From Phytophthora colocasiae (lineage: Eukaryota; Oomycota; Peronosporomycetes; Peronosporales; Peronosporaceae): 64,000 bases of DNA. The notes under the pieces are model-generated. The model did no database searches, was not told where the DNA came from, and was given only the letters and a program-made list of their open reading frames with translations. The stretch is from positions 310,001 to 374,000 of the forward strand of contig JAGKQI010000052.1 of assembly GCA_018806915.1 (NCBI GenBank). Direction: 5' to 3'. A program made the translations under genes and the position numbers. This document shows positions 53,547 to 64,000 of this stretch, in pieces (position 1 is the first letter of the stretch; each line of letters begins with the position of its first letter).

Positions 53547-55278
53547 CCAGCGGCTGTTCCAGACACCACTTGATAGCCTGATTATTGTGCCCACCGTTCC
53601 CATCCTCAGAAACCTCAGGTATCAGTCACTGATTCAGTGCTCGTCTAGTATAATCCACTTCCAAATACCTATTGAATGTATTCGGGATATCCACTTGCCT
53701 TTGAGCCTGATGTTGCTGGAAATTGCGATACAACACTTGTACTTCGATCTCCAAAGATTCGTCCCGACGAAGGAGAAGCGACGACGTCTTCTCACGGAGT
53801 GATTGATACTTGGCCTCTCCATAAATCAACGAGAGAACTTCGTCAACGAGCGATAGCATAGTGATGGGGTCTTCGGTGCGTTCGCCACTATGAAGAGTCT
53901 GAGCTTGAAGTAGTTCTGTAAGCTCCTCAATGAATTCTGCAACCAACCGACAAAATTGTTCACATGACGCAAACGATACAAAGCCTTGCCCAACGATGGC
54001 TTGGCTAAATGTCCGCCGGATGCGCGACGAAGAAAACGTATCCAACAACAAATCTGCGCACAATTGCAAAACCCTTTGCTCGCGTACGAGGTCGTTCGCA
54101 ACGATATCAAGTTGCACTGTGTCCGGTATAAACTGAGCCAGCGAAAACTTGGACGCCAAGTTCGCAATCAGCTCACTGGCTGTGGTGGATCTCATCGATG
54201 ACTCGAGATGGTGAGTTTGAGCGAACGGTGATAATGCAGCAAGCCAGTGGCGCTGGATTCGAAAATTCATGTGGCCGAAGTGAAACGTAAATGCATCTAG
54301 TGGGGTGGAGCTCATGAAGTTGTGCAGCACGAGAAGTAGCTGTACGTCTTCGATCGTTTGGCGGAGAGAACGGTGATTGTGCGATGGGTGACTCAGTGGT
54401 GAACTGCAAATTGGACAGTGAAGTGCTGTGTGCAGAGGAGGCAGACCAAGCGGAGGCGCTCCCGTTGAGAAGCTTCTTTTTTCCTCTAGTTCGTCCACAT
54501 TTTCGTCTACAGACTGGATTTGAAGCCCTGTAAAATGTGTACCATCAATATCTCTGACATCCTGCTGCCTGATACTGCCGGTGTTGGTCTGATGCGACGT
54601 AGTTTTACGTGGAATGGTCACGTGTGGTTCCGGCTTCACTTCTGGGGATGCTGTTTGTTGCTCCTTCTCGGGGTGTTTCTTAGGTCGGCGCGTATCATTC
54701 AGCCGGCGGTACGAGATGATCGTGAACGAAGATGATGCATGACGAACAGCCACCGTGGCTAGCCTTGCAGCTGGTTTTAAGCCGCCCGATTGAGAGCCAC
54801 GGGTCTGTTGCGCTTGGTGTTCTGGATGACGATGCAACTGGAAAATGTACGCAGCGAGCACATGCTTCAATTCCCGGTGTGCCTTGGTAGATCCACTATC
54901 ATAGCCGTAGTACCATTGCGGACTGCGACGGTTGTTGAATAAATACAGAATGGAGTTCTATATGATGAACAAAGAAAATAGCCGTTGGTTGATTCAGTTG
55001 CCATCAAATACAAGCGACCTTCGCACCTTAGGGATCTGCTGCTGGTAGATTTCAGTCACCTTCTCGCCGAGTACCCAGTCACTCTCGACCGCAGACCCTC
55101 CGACTCGAAGTGCACAGCTAGGCAAAGCTGTAATGGAACCCAGAGGCAATGGAGTCACACCGTACCCCACACCAGGTAGAGCCACATCAGCGGCACCTTC
55201 GAACCGCGCACACACGACCAGATCCTCCTTCTCATTGGCCGCAGCGGCGTCCTCATCCGACTTAAAGGTGACGAGCAT
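53547..55278 (-). pseudogene. Gene X copy A, 5' part (two exons)
   Basis: The exon 1 start ATG is at 55278, with splice junctions at 55027 and 54957 (69-bp intron). Exon 2 runs to 53626, where a 14-bp difference from copy B (near 53616-53632) introduces a stop (RALNQ). The coding part otherwise matches copy B almost perfectly. Downstream, gypsy element 2 and another repeat separate the 3' portions, so copy A cannot make the full product. Confidence 0.75.
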
Positions 55279-55820
55279 GTGCAACGAAGAGCCACAATAA
55301 CTGCGCTCGATATGGCCCGGGCAGCAATGAGGGAAGCATCGTAGTAGCTACAATGTTTTACACCATTAATAGTGCTAGTAAGTATTATTCGATAAGGGAA
55401 AAAGTTTTCCAGCCACCTTGGCATTTCTCTTCTTGTTACTTCTGCAACAATATACACAAGTAGTTTTACTTCGTTTAGAAAATGCGTCGTCAACTTTTTA
55501 CATTATTGAGCTACGGTATTGAACATTCAGGTCGGACACGCACCTGGCGTACGAGGCTGAGAAGAGCTCGTGTTGGTCGTTACGACAGCCCAGTCGCAGG
55601 AATCTACAGCTCGAGACACGAAGGCTGGACGTCATGAGCTTTTGCTAAGGTGTCCACGTTGAATTGTGTGTGGCAAAAAGATTTTTGGGGCGACGCAAAA
55701 GTCGGTCGGATATGTCGGTCGTGAATCTGTGTCTAAATTTGATTGTGTGTGAAAAGTAGACCATTTGAGCAAAGGTGGCAAATTGATTACAATTACAAAA
55801 CGATAGTGCAACGCAACAGC

Positions 55821-56835
55821 GTGTCTTAAGAACCGTTTGGTGCAACAGTTCCACCAAATACACCGCGGTGATGCCAGTGACGCGGTTGCTCGTCATCTTT
55901 TCCGTGGTTAATTCACTTGGTGGCATTGAACTCAAGACGATGGTGAATCCCGTGGGGTCATCGATGTTGATCGAGGATGTGGAGGTTGTCGAGGATTCGT
56001 ACAAGTCGAAGGGAGTAGCTAAAGCGACAAGAAATGTTCTAGGAAGCACCATCCTTCATTGCGAGCAAATCGACTGGAACGTGAGAAACTCGCAGTTCGC
56101 ACGGCAACGTGGTCGTCGGAATGTAGACGGAATTCAGAGTCTTTGTCATCTTCATCTTCACTATCGACAGCCGAAGAAGCCTCGAGGTTGTACCTCGTGG
56201 AAGATGGAGCCGTAGATGAACTGATATCCGAGAAAATCTCTCGCCACTGCTTTTGTAGTCACCCTCTGACCGAGGACACAGTAATGCTTCAAGTTCATCA
56301 GGGGGGCAGGCAACTTCACCGGTTGAGAGTACTTCAAAGTCTTCACCACCGTTGCCTGATCGCCTCGAGAGCAGCAAAAGCCCGAAATCTCGTTACAGTC
56401 CCACATGACGACGGAACTCGTAACAGTCTTCCTCTGCGACTTCACGACTAGAATCTCGAATGCAGTGTATTAGCTCGGCAGTCGCAAACTGTTTAGATCG
56501 TTAAAACTCAAATTTGATCTATTGGTCTTTCGAGGTAGTTTCGTCAAACATTTCGTACTGAACTGTTGATAAAAATCTCTTCACGCCGTGATCCTGCATT
56601 GTGGCGTTAAAAGATTCACAAGCGACCAGAAAAGACCCGGATAGCGCCAAGTCAAATGGTCTTCAAGCGACCAGGCACAAGTTTTGGCCCACAATTGAAA
56701 CGGCACGGCTTCTAATTCAGCATTTCTCGTGCGCTGGGCCCTCGATCCGGTGTCTCTGTCACTATGCTTCGTCTCTGTATTATTGCCAGGTCGGTTGTGT
56801 CATGGCCAGTGATTCAATGTGCAAACTGTAAGAGA
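55821..56835. other. Central spacer of the large inverted repeat
   Basis: About 1 kb of unique sequence between the arms. It contains a plus-strand frame at 55871-56215 (about 114 codons) that starts with a signal-peptide-like MPVTRLLVIFSVVNSLGG. It also contains an overlapping Ser-rich frame at 56059-56451. A small secreted protein is possible. I see no RXLR or dEER motif and cannot name a family. Confidence 0.35.
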
Positions 56836-57381
56836 GCTGTTGCGTTGCACTATCTTCGTTTTGTTATTGTAATCAATTTGCCACCTTTACTCAAATGGCC
56901 TACTTTTCACACACAATCAAATTTAGACACAGATTCACGACCGACATATCCGACCGACTTTTGCGTCGCCCCCAAAAATCTTTTTGCCACACACAATTCA
57001 ACGTGGACACCTTAGCAAAAGCTCATGACGTCCAGCCTTCGTGTCTCGAGCTGTAGATTCCTGCGACTGGGCTGTCGTAACGACCAACACGAGCTCTTCT
57101 CAGCCTCGTACGCCAGGTGCGTGTCCGACCTGAATGTTCAATACCGTAGCTCAATAATGTAAAAAGTTGACGACGCATTTTCTAAACGAAGTAAAACTAC
57201 TTGTGTATATTGTTGCAGAAGTAACAAGAAGAGAAATGCCAAGGTGGCTGGAAAACTTTTTCCCTTATCGAATAATACTTACTAGCACTATTAATGGTGT
57301 AAAACATTGTAGCTACTACGATGCTTCCCTCATTGCTGCCCGGGCCATATCGAGCGCAGTTATTGTGGCTCTTCGTTGCAC

Positions 57382-59700
57382 ATGCTCGTCACCTTTAAGT
57401 CGGATGAGGACGCCGCTGCGGCCAATGAGAAGGAGGATCTGGTCGTGTGTGCGCGGTTCGAAGGTGCCGCTGATGTGGCTCTACCTGGTGTAGGGTACGG
57501 TGTGACTCCATTGCCTCTGGGTTCCATTACAGCTTTGCCTAGCTGTGCACTTCGAGTCGGAGGGTCTGCGGTCGAGAGTGACTGGGTACTCGGCGAGAAG
57601 GTGACTGAAATCTACCAGCAGCAGATCCCTAAGGTGCGAAGGTCGCTTGTATTTGATGGCAACTGAATCAATTTCTTTGTCCATCATATAGAACTCCATT
57701 CTGTATTTATTCAACAACCGTCGCAGTCCGCAATGGTACTACGGCTATGATAGTGGATCTACCAAGGCACACCGGGAATTGAAGCATGTGCTCGCTGCGT
57801 ACATTTTCCAGTTGCATCGTCATCCAGAACACCAAGCGCAACAGACCCGTGGCTCTCAATCGGGCGGCTTAAAACCAGCTGCAAGGCTAGCCACGGTGGC
57901 TGTTCGTCATGCATCATCTTCGTTCACGATCATCTCGTACCGCCGGCTGAATGATACGCGCCGACCTAAGAAACACCCTGAGAAGGAGCAACAAACAGCA
58001 TCCCCAGAAGTGAAGCCGGAACCACACGTGACCATTCCACGTAAAACTACGTCGCATCAGACCAACACCGGCAGTATCAGGCAGCAGGATGTCAGAGATA
58101 TTGATGGTACACATTTTACAGGGCTTCAAATCCAGTCTGTAGACGAAAATGTGGACGAACTAGAGGAAAAAAGAAGCTTCTCAACGGGAGCGCCTCCGCT
58201 TGGTCTGCCTCCTCTGCACACAGCACTTCACTGTCCAATTTGCAGTTCACCACTGAGTCACCCATCGCACAATCACCGTTCTCTCCGCCAAACGATCGAA
58301 GACGTACAGCTACTTCTCGTGCTGCACAACTTCATGAGCTCCACCCCACTAGATGCATTTACGTTTCACTTCGGCCACATGAATTTTCGAATCCAGCGCC
58401 ACTGGCTTGCTGCATTATCACCGTTCGCTCAAACTCACCATCTCGAGTCATCGATGAGATCCACCACAGCCAGTGAGCTGATTGCGAACTTGGCGTCCAA
58501 GTTTTCGCTGGCTCAGTTTATACCGGACACAGTGCAACTTGATATCGTTGCGAACGACCTCGTACGCGAGCAAAGGGTTTTGCAATTGTGCGCAGATTTG
58601 TTGTTGGATACGTTTTCTTCGTCGCGCATCCGGCGGACATTTAGCCAAGCCATCGTTGGGCAAGGCTTTGTATCGTTTGCGTCATGTGAACAATTTTGTC
58701 GGTTGGTTGCAGAATTCATTGAGGAGCTTACAGAACTACTTCAAGCTCAGACTCTTCATAGTGGCGAACGCACCGAAGACCCCATCACTATGCTATCGCT
58801 CGTTGACGAAGTTCTCTCGTTGATTTATGGAGAGGCCAAGTATCAATCACTCCGTGAGAAGACGTCGTCGCTTCTCCTTCGTCGGGACGAATCTTTGGAG
58901 ATCGAAGTACAAGTGTTGTATCGCAGTTTCCAGCAACATCAGGCTCAAAGGCAAGTGGATATCCCGAATACATCCAATAGGTATTTGGAAGTGGATTATA
59001 CTAGACGAGCACTGATACCTGAGGTTTCTGAGGTGGGCACAATAATCGGAGGCTATCAAGTGGTGTCTGGAACAGCCGCTGGTTTATAGAACCACTCTCA
59101 ATCTCCGTTCTCTCTCCTTCCGGAGCCAATACATCTGAGAGCAGCACGTCGTTTTCCAGGCTATCGCTTCTATCGGTTATTACGCTGCTTCGGATGTTTG
59201 CGAGTGTGGATATTTCCATCGAAAACTCGCGAGTCACTGTTGTAGCGGCGATGGCCAGCGTCCCATCAGGAACGGAGCTCATACTGGACGGGCAACCTCA
59301 CATAATTGACACGTTACCCAACGGACTTTCATCTGTGGCTGGTGCAACGCTGCTGGGTGAGAGCTGGCATGTGAACCAGTACCAAGGTTTTATATCAGAC
59401 GATGGGTCTTCGATCGAGCTTCTGCTTGTTTCGTTGCCATCTTCATTCTCCAGCCGTATTCTCAGCTCTTGTGACGCTCGTCGCATGCATTTGCTACTGG
59501 AGCTAGACGAAACTCGAGGTCGTGGTGAGAAGGGGTTTATTGCAGTTGTAGAAGTCTCTTCAGCGTTTATCAATTGGAACGAGTCTGGTCATCTGCCAAC
59601 GGATGAAATGTTTGACAGTACTTCAACGTGGAGGTGGTCACCGATGATGGAAGTGCACGCGACATACATTGGGCCGAAGGACCTACTCGTTGCTGGCTGA
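57382..59700 (+). CDS. Gene X copy B, multi-exon gene of unknown function
   Basis: Exon 1 (57382-57633) begins MLVTFKSDEDAAAANEKEDL. A 58-bp GT-AG intron follows and exon 2 (57692-59089) continues in phase. The intron call is supported by copy A, where the intron differs in length (69 bp) but both flanking exons are conserved. Exon 2 has a central Cys pair (LHCPICSSPLSH) and long helical stretches but no domain I recognise. The frame stops at 59089. A second frame (open 59032, from EPLSISVL to DLLVAG at 59700) is conserved in copy A and is probably a further exon, though I could not place the junction in phase. A separate short gene is the alternative. Confidence 0.5.
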
Positions 59701-59926
59701 GTATATTTGAATAGGTTTGGACAAACTTGCGTCGCGATGAATCTCTTTGGCTGGTGCTGGGACATCGTGCCCAGAAATTGTCTTACTTCACATTGCAAAT
59801 AACAAGATCCATTGCAACAACAGAAACTACTACGAAAGATTTTAGTGCCGGACATTGGTTCCTGTGATGTTTCAAAGACAATTTTACATTCAGCAGTCGC
59901 TGAAAATTGCCGTCCCCAAGTCTCAT

Positions 59927-60694
59927 TTAAAACGGCCATGCCTTGTCTAAGAGGTCTTCGTAGTGTTCGTCACTGAACGGAACCTCTACGTCCCCGAAAG
60001 AGTCACTTTTGTTAAGAGCCACCCGAGCCTCATCCGTCAATTGTTCCCACATGATCAAGTCCTGGTACTCGCCATCCCAAAGGGAGAAGTCCATGCCAAC
60101 GTCGGTTGCATCATATCCGACTCGGAGAGACGTGTTGGAGCCGTAATATTCAACAAGTTGGGAGTAACGCCCTCCCCCCTCCGTTCGATAGCCAGCAAAA
60201 TTCGACGGCCAGATCTTCTTCTCCTTCCAGTATTTCGTGTCGGACTTGGACATGGAGACACCAACGATCTTTGAGGTCTGCAAGTCAGGGTTGATGATCC
60301 ACACAACGACGTTCTTCCAGTCGTGACGTCTCGAAGGGAATCCCAGCCAGTTGAACCCTTTCGGGAAGTACCAGGCGTACATGATGGCCCACAGATCCTT
60401 GTACCAACCAGCTCGTCCATATACTTGAGCCCCCTTCGGCGCGTACATGCACGCATCGTTCCCATTCGTCCCCTTGAGGCCACCAGTGACCTCACCGGCA
60501 GCATTTACAGCAGGAAAGGGGACGCATACCTTTTTCGATGTGTACAGTTGGGGTTTGAACTTGATAGCAGCTTTTTCAGAGACGGTAACAGGCTCAGGTT
60601 GAGGAAAAGGCTCGATCTTGTCATGATCAACAGTCGCAGACGCACTAGCAGCTAGTACTGCAAGGACTGTCACAAGAAGAAGGCGTAGATTCAT
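59927..60694 (-). CDS. NLP copy h, intact, predicted secreted
   Basis: Uninterrupted 255-aa NLP. The start is ATG 60694 after the conserved leader, and the signal peptide ends ASASA. The two Cys lie in KVCVPFP and NDACMYAPK, the central motif is SRRHDWK and the C terminus is KAWPF. As in the other copies, the final Glu of the canonical GHRHDWE is replaced by Lys, so classical lysis of plant membranes is unlikely. A GGGRYSQ stretch differs from copy g, and overall the two are diverged well beyond the flanking gene X copies. A frame extension to 60919 has no secretory features and is not used. Confidence 0.92.
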   Translation of the reverse strand: MNLRLLLVTVLAVLAASASATVDHDKIEPFPQPEPVTVSEKAAIKFKPQLYTSKKVCVPFPAVNAAGEVTGGLKGTNGNDACMYAPKGAQVYGRAGWYKDLWAIMYAWYFPKGFNWLGFPSRRHDWKNVVVWIINPDLQTSKIVGVSMSKSDTKYWKEKKIWPSNFAGYRTEGGGRYSQLVEYYGSNTSLRVGYDATDVGMDFSLWDGEYQDLIMWEQLTDEARVALNKSDSFGDVEVPFSDEHYEDLLDKAWPF

Positions 60695-61462
60695 CTCGAG
60701 TCGATGAAAGAGAAAGTGAGAGGTGTGTTTCGATGGTTGCAGACGTTGTAGATAAAGTAACCAGTGCTGTGAAGGCATTTGCCGAGTTGTTAAGATGCAG
60801 GTTAAGATGGGCTTCCCACACACTACTTTAGTTACTATGTACAGTAGCTTAGTTACTACAGTAAAGATAGGCTCTAGGATACATAGGATACATATCCTAG
60901 AGCCTATCATAGGATACATATCCTAGAGCCTATCTTTTCCTATCTTCTGATTTGGCTATCTACTAATGATTTCCCTATAAACTTCCACGTAGCAATGTTG
61001 ACTTGACTCCTGGGCGTCGCATAATCAAGCTTCGAGAACCTTCTCGAATTTCAGCCAATGAGACTCTCTCAATGTCTCAGCTGAATGGCGTAAACCACAA
61101 TGGCATATTACCAGAATCTAGTTTTAGCCAATCACAAAGTGGGTACATGTAGAGATATGTAGATTGCACTACAGCAGTGATGGCAGTAACGGTTTAGACG
61201 TCTGTTCGAAAAGACGCGTATTAACACCCCAAAAGACTGTTTATACGTCTTTTGCTGTCTAAACACAGCAAAAGACACGATACAATGTACCAGTGCGTCT
61301 TTTGACCAGTTTAGACAGTGTACCTCAGATGCCCAAATAATAGCCCAATTCATTATCCTAATTTAGGGTTATCCTATTCTAGGATTTTTTGGGATTCATA
61401 CTTGTACAACATCGAAGAACAACGCTACCTCCCTGTTCTTCGCCGTTTAACAGATCTTGCTA
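60695..61462. repeat. Intergenic region with foldback repeats
   Basis: Starts with NLP upstream repeat. At about 60865-60935 the unit catatcctagagcctatc occurs twice, facing an inverted gataggctctaggatac, so it can fold. At about 61185-61320 there is an inverted pair of gtctaaac / aaaagacgc motifs, a likely small MITE. No gene is seen. Confidence 0.5.
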
Positions 61463-62064
61463 GGTATGGGACGGCCCCCGAGTGCTGCTCGAAAACACTT
61501 TGTTAAAGTCTCTGGGCCGATGGCAAATAAGACACATTACTTTGTTCGTTGTCGGCACTGCCTCCATGCTCACGAAATGCGCTCAAAAGCGCGCTCACTG
61601 CAAACCCCGAGTCGTCGCGAGCCTGATTCCCCCATGCCCGAAAAGATCATTGGACGCGTCGAGAATTTCACAAGGCATCTTCAACGATATCACGGTATTG
61701 TTGAAGAAGAGCAGCAACCGCAACCGCAGCCGCCGCAGCAGCAGCACCCGCCAGGCTTGACTCAACTTCCACAGGAAAACCTTATGGAAAGTAGGGGCAA
61801 TGAGCGAAGCGAATCCCGTGTTACATCAGTTGGAGATAAATTGGAGCCTAGGGGGCCCGTTATTAGCTCACCTCATCACCAACGTCAGCTGGAAAGGTTG
61901 TTGCTGGAATTTCAAGTATCGTTGGCATTACCGGATACGTTTGTGGAGCATCCGGCAACCTTACGTCTTTTTGAGTTTCTGAACCCAGCGTGTACAGGTT
62001 TACAGACAACGACACAAAAACACGGGCCAAACAGGCCACAGTACAATGCGCTGATTGGGTAATA

Positions 62065-63635
62065 CAGAGTTCAAGGAAAGTATAAAAAATCCATTTATTA
62101 AACTGTCATTGATTCAACCCTAGGAATAGCTGTCTGGAAGCTACGAATTACTAGCTCGTCCGAAAACTCTTCCCACGCCTTGATTGTATCCTTGATAGCT
62201 TTAAGACGTTTTTCAGGAGCAGAGAGGCTCTTTGTAGAAGTAAAGCAACCTCTAATCCGTGCTTTTAGTGGTCCCATTACCCCGACGTCCAGTGGCTGGC
62301 AAACAGAAGTGCTTTTGGGGGGTAAAGGGACCACAGTAGCGCAGGACTCTTCCGCGGCAACTCGCACACCTTGCTCGGACACATGGCTCTCAAAGTTGTC
62401 CACAAGAAGCACGGCTGGGCCATCAATTTCATACTTTAGGAGGTTTTTATTATAAAATTGCCATCCTGCCGCATCCATCCACCCAGCCTCTTGTACCGTG
62501 TAAAAGTGTCCTTTTGGAAGAGTACGGATCTCCTTGGTATCAATCGTGCCACCCAATTTTCCTCTCAAAATGAAAAGAATAGGGAGTTTTTTTCCTAAAA
62601 CAATAAATATTATTAAAAATAAAATAGATATACAAAAACCAAGTATACAAACCATCAGCTCGTATTGTCAGGACTGCTGTCATACGTCCGCAGTGCTTCG
62701 TGAGGTCTTTGACCTTTGCCGACCCTCTTCTCCCTTTGACGCCCCAGATTCTTACAGGCGGCATGTCGAAATTAATTGCAGTTTCGTCCATATTGTATAT
62801 TTCGGATGGTGAGTAGGAGCTGTAGACAGACCAAAACTCAATAGCAAAGTCCTGCTTGATCTGTAATAGATCCAAGCACGGCAACTTCGTTTCTTGAGCT
62901 TTTTGTGTCGAAAACCCATAACTTAAAACAGTACATAATGACAATACAGAGCATTTTTAGTATTAATATAATTGTAAATGTAGTGAGACAAGTGATTTAC
63001 CGTTTTGCTGTTCTCTGCAGTAGTCTCTCCAGCGCTTTTCGACAGCTCTGTGGTGACGTCTTTCCTTCTTCATATTGTTCTAGCCATTCTTCAAAGTTCT
63101 CTTCTATAAAACCTATCATTATGGACGTAGTAAGCCACTACATAGACATTTACGTTATAAATAATTCAACAATTGTAAAGACTGATAAAACTTACCTCTT
63201 CGTCTCGGCGAGTGTCCTTCATGAAGGTGACAAGGGCTGGGGTGAACGGAAAGCTTTCCTTGCGCCCCTGCCCTTTTGTCGTCTTAGACAACTTGTTTCC
63301 CATGTACGCCCGGAGTTTGTCACGCGCCCGCCACCACCCGTCCACGGTCCCATGGGGGTACCCGAGCTCGGCGACCGTTGCGGTCAAGCCGATCCGCTCG
63401 ATGGATTCCAGCGCCTCCTGCTTCACTTTTACGGTGTAGCTGTGTTGCTTCCGCGGCATTTTATACAGTGGTAGGACTGGCCGGTGCCCCGGCGTTTTAG
63501 CTGCTGGCCATCCAATTTTTACATTTTCAAGGTTCGTAATGTATAGTGTTTTTCTAGCAATTGGATTGGTCAAAATAAATGCATTTTCTCGTGTTCCCGG
63601 GTTTTGTGTTGCCCGGGTATTTGTGTCGTTGTCTG
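62065..63635 (-). mobile_element. pogo/Tigger-like Tc1-mariner element
   Basis: A 1571-bp insertion flanked by TA dinucleotides (62063-62064 and 63636-63637). Removing it with one TA restores a continuous hAT reading frame across the junction. Ends begin CAGA at both sides with weak further inverted similarity. It carries one spliced transposase gene on the minus strand. Confidence 0.8.
62098..63459 (-). CDS. pogo-like transposase, four exons, apparently intact
   Basis: Exons in phase are 63459-63196, 63137-63001, 62921-62653 and 62594-62098, with GT-AG introns of 58, 79 and 58 bp, giving 388 aa. The N-terminal part is a helix-turn-helix DNA-binding region (MPRKQHSYTVKVKQEALESI, then TVAELGYPHGTVDGWW). 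The DDE_1 core has NMDETAINFDMPP (first Asp), LLVDNFESHVSE (second Asp) and KSTSVCQPLDVGVMGPLK (third Asp), so it is a DDD catalytic triad. No frame defect was found, so the protein may be functional. Confidence 0.85.
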
Positions 63636-64000
63636 TACTACCATCACGACGCGTACTTGGTGGACGCATCTTAGATGCGTGCGCCAAAGAGTATCAGGAG
63701 CAGAGTGCTGCAGCGCTACGAAAGGTACAGGACACCACTGGAGGTCGCATAAATTTTTTGAGTGACGTTTGGCAGAATATCGCTAAAACGCATTTGCTGG
63801 GTGTTCATCTAACTCTTTTTGGAAATGTATACATTGAAGGTATGCACAAGGTCGATTCCGATCACCACGGTTGTGCGATCGCCCGTCAAATGGAAAATTT
63901 GATAATTAAACTATTACGGGATGAATGGGTTATTGGATCTGCAATTACTGATGACACTGGTCAGTGTCGCCGAGCACGCGGAATCTTAGCTTTACGATGG

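Larger units (their letters stand above)
45040..55820. repeat. Left arm of large inverted repeat
   Basis: The left arm comprises NLP upstream sequence, NLP copy g, gene X copy A and the region to 55820, mirrored by 56836-60830. Two insertions (46403-47889 and 48243-53531) lengthen it. Sequence identity is very high from 46170 inward and clearly lower outward through the NLP gene. Confidence 0.85.
56836..60830. repeat. Right arm of large inverted repeat
   Basis: Reverse-complement partner of 45040-55820 without the two large insertions. It contains gene X copy B and NLP copy h. Confidence 0.85.
61463..64000 (+). pseudogene. BED-finger hAT transposase gene, split and running off the window
   Basis: The ATG at 61463 begins a BED-type zinc finger (FVRCRHCLHAHEMR ... 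FTRHLQRYHG) with a Gln/Pro-rich linker. A one-base frame change occurs around 61990-62010. The gene is cut at 62064 by a pogo-like element and resumes at 63636 with PSRRVLGGRILD. It continues through RINFLSDVWQNIAKTHLLGV and ITDDTGQCRRARGILALRW (hAT catalytic-core segments) to the window edge. It is a different hAT lineage from the 23-25 kb element. Confidence 0.8.

Noticed and set aside
55868..56215. RXLR effector
   Set aside because: A signal-peptide-like start exists but no RXLR or dEER motif follows in frame.
1..64000. CRISPR arrays, tRNA or rRNA genes
   Set aside because: No evenly spaced short direct repeats with unique spacers, and no cloverleaf or rRNA core sequence was recognised by eye; the genome is eukaryotic. 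A tRNAscan run would be the decisive test for tRNAs.

Overview
The window reads as nuclear DNA of a plant-pathogenic oomycete, most likely a Phytophthora or close relative. The evidence is intron-containing genes with short GT-AG introns, a dispersed family of NLP (NEP1-like, necrosis and ethylene-inducing peptide-like) secreted proteins, chromodomain Ty3/gypsy retrotransposons, piggyBac, PIF/Harbinger, hAT and pogo transposons, and Crypton-like tyrosine-recombinase relics. No prokaryotic operons, CRISPR arrays or rRNA genes were seen.

Layout. 0-6 kb is a compact housekeeping block: the 3' part of a multi-exon gene, an acyl/malonyl-CoA synthetase (ACSF3-like), a yeast-type cytosine deaminase and a Taspase-1-like threonine protease with an apparent frameshift. 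6-16.7 kb is NLP territory with several broken NLP copies, a head-to-head inverted pair of identical 2-Cys peroxiredoxin genes, a PH-domain gene and a broken glutaredoxin. 16.7-26.4 kb is transposon-rich: a composite insertion holding tandem Crypton relics, a PIF/Harbinger element split by a hAT-type MITE, a fused TFIIH/PH duplicate split by a hAT element, and an NLP split by a gypsy element (26386-31508). 31.5-38.3 kb has NLP remnants, an intact glutaredoxin, and a tandem 2-kb duplication around a TTAA-bounded piggyBac element. 38.7-44.9 kb returns to ordinary genes: a secreted Ser-rich protein, a Kelch-repeat gene and TFIIH subunit p52/Tfb2. 45-60.8 kb is a large inverted repeat. Each arm carries an NLP gene and the 3' end of an unrecognised two-part gene; the left arm is split by a second young gypsy element (48243-53531) and by a tandem repeat. 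61.4-64 kb is a BED-hAT transposase gene split by a pogo-like element with a spliced, apparently intact transposase.

Themes. (1) At least eight NLP loci are present, but only two (45205-45975 and 59927-60694) have uninterrupted reading frames. Where the central conserved motif is present, its last Glu is replaced by Lys or Asn, which predicts loss of classical cytolytic activity. (2) Transposon boundaries can be resolved to the base from target-site duplications (8 bp for three hAT insertions, TTAA for piggyBac, TA for pogo). (3) Inverted and tandem duplications are unusually frequent. Several near-identical copies differ mainly in homopolymer length, so recent duplication and assembly or sequencing error both have to be considered. 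NLP genes are described here only as found; no repaired versions are given.
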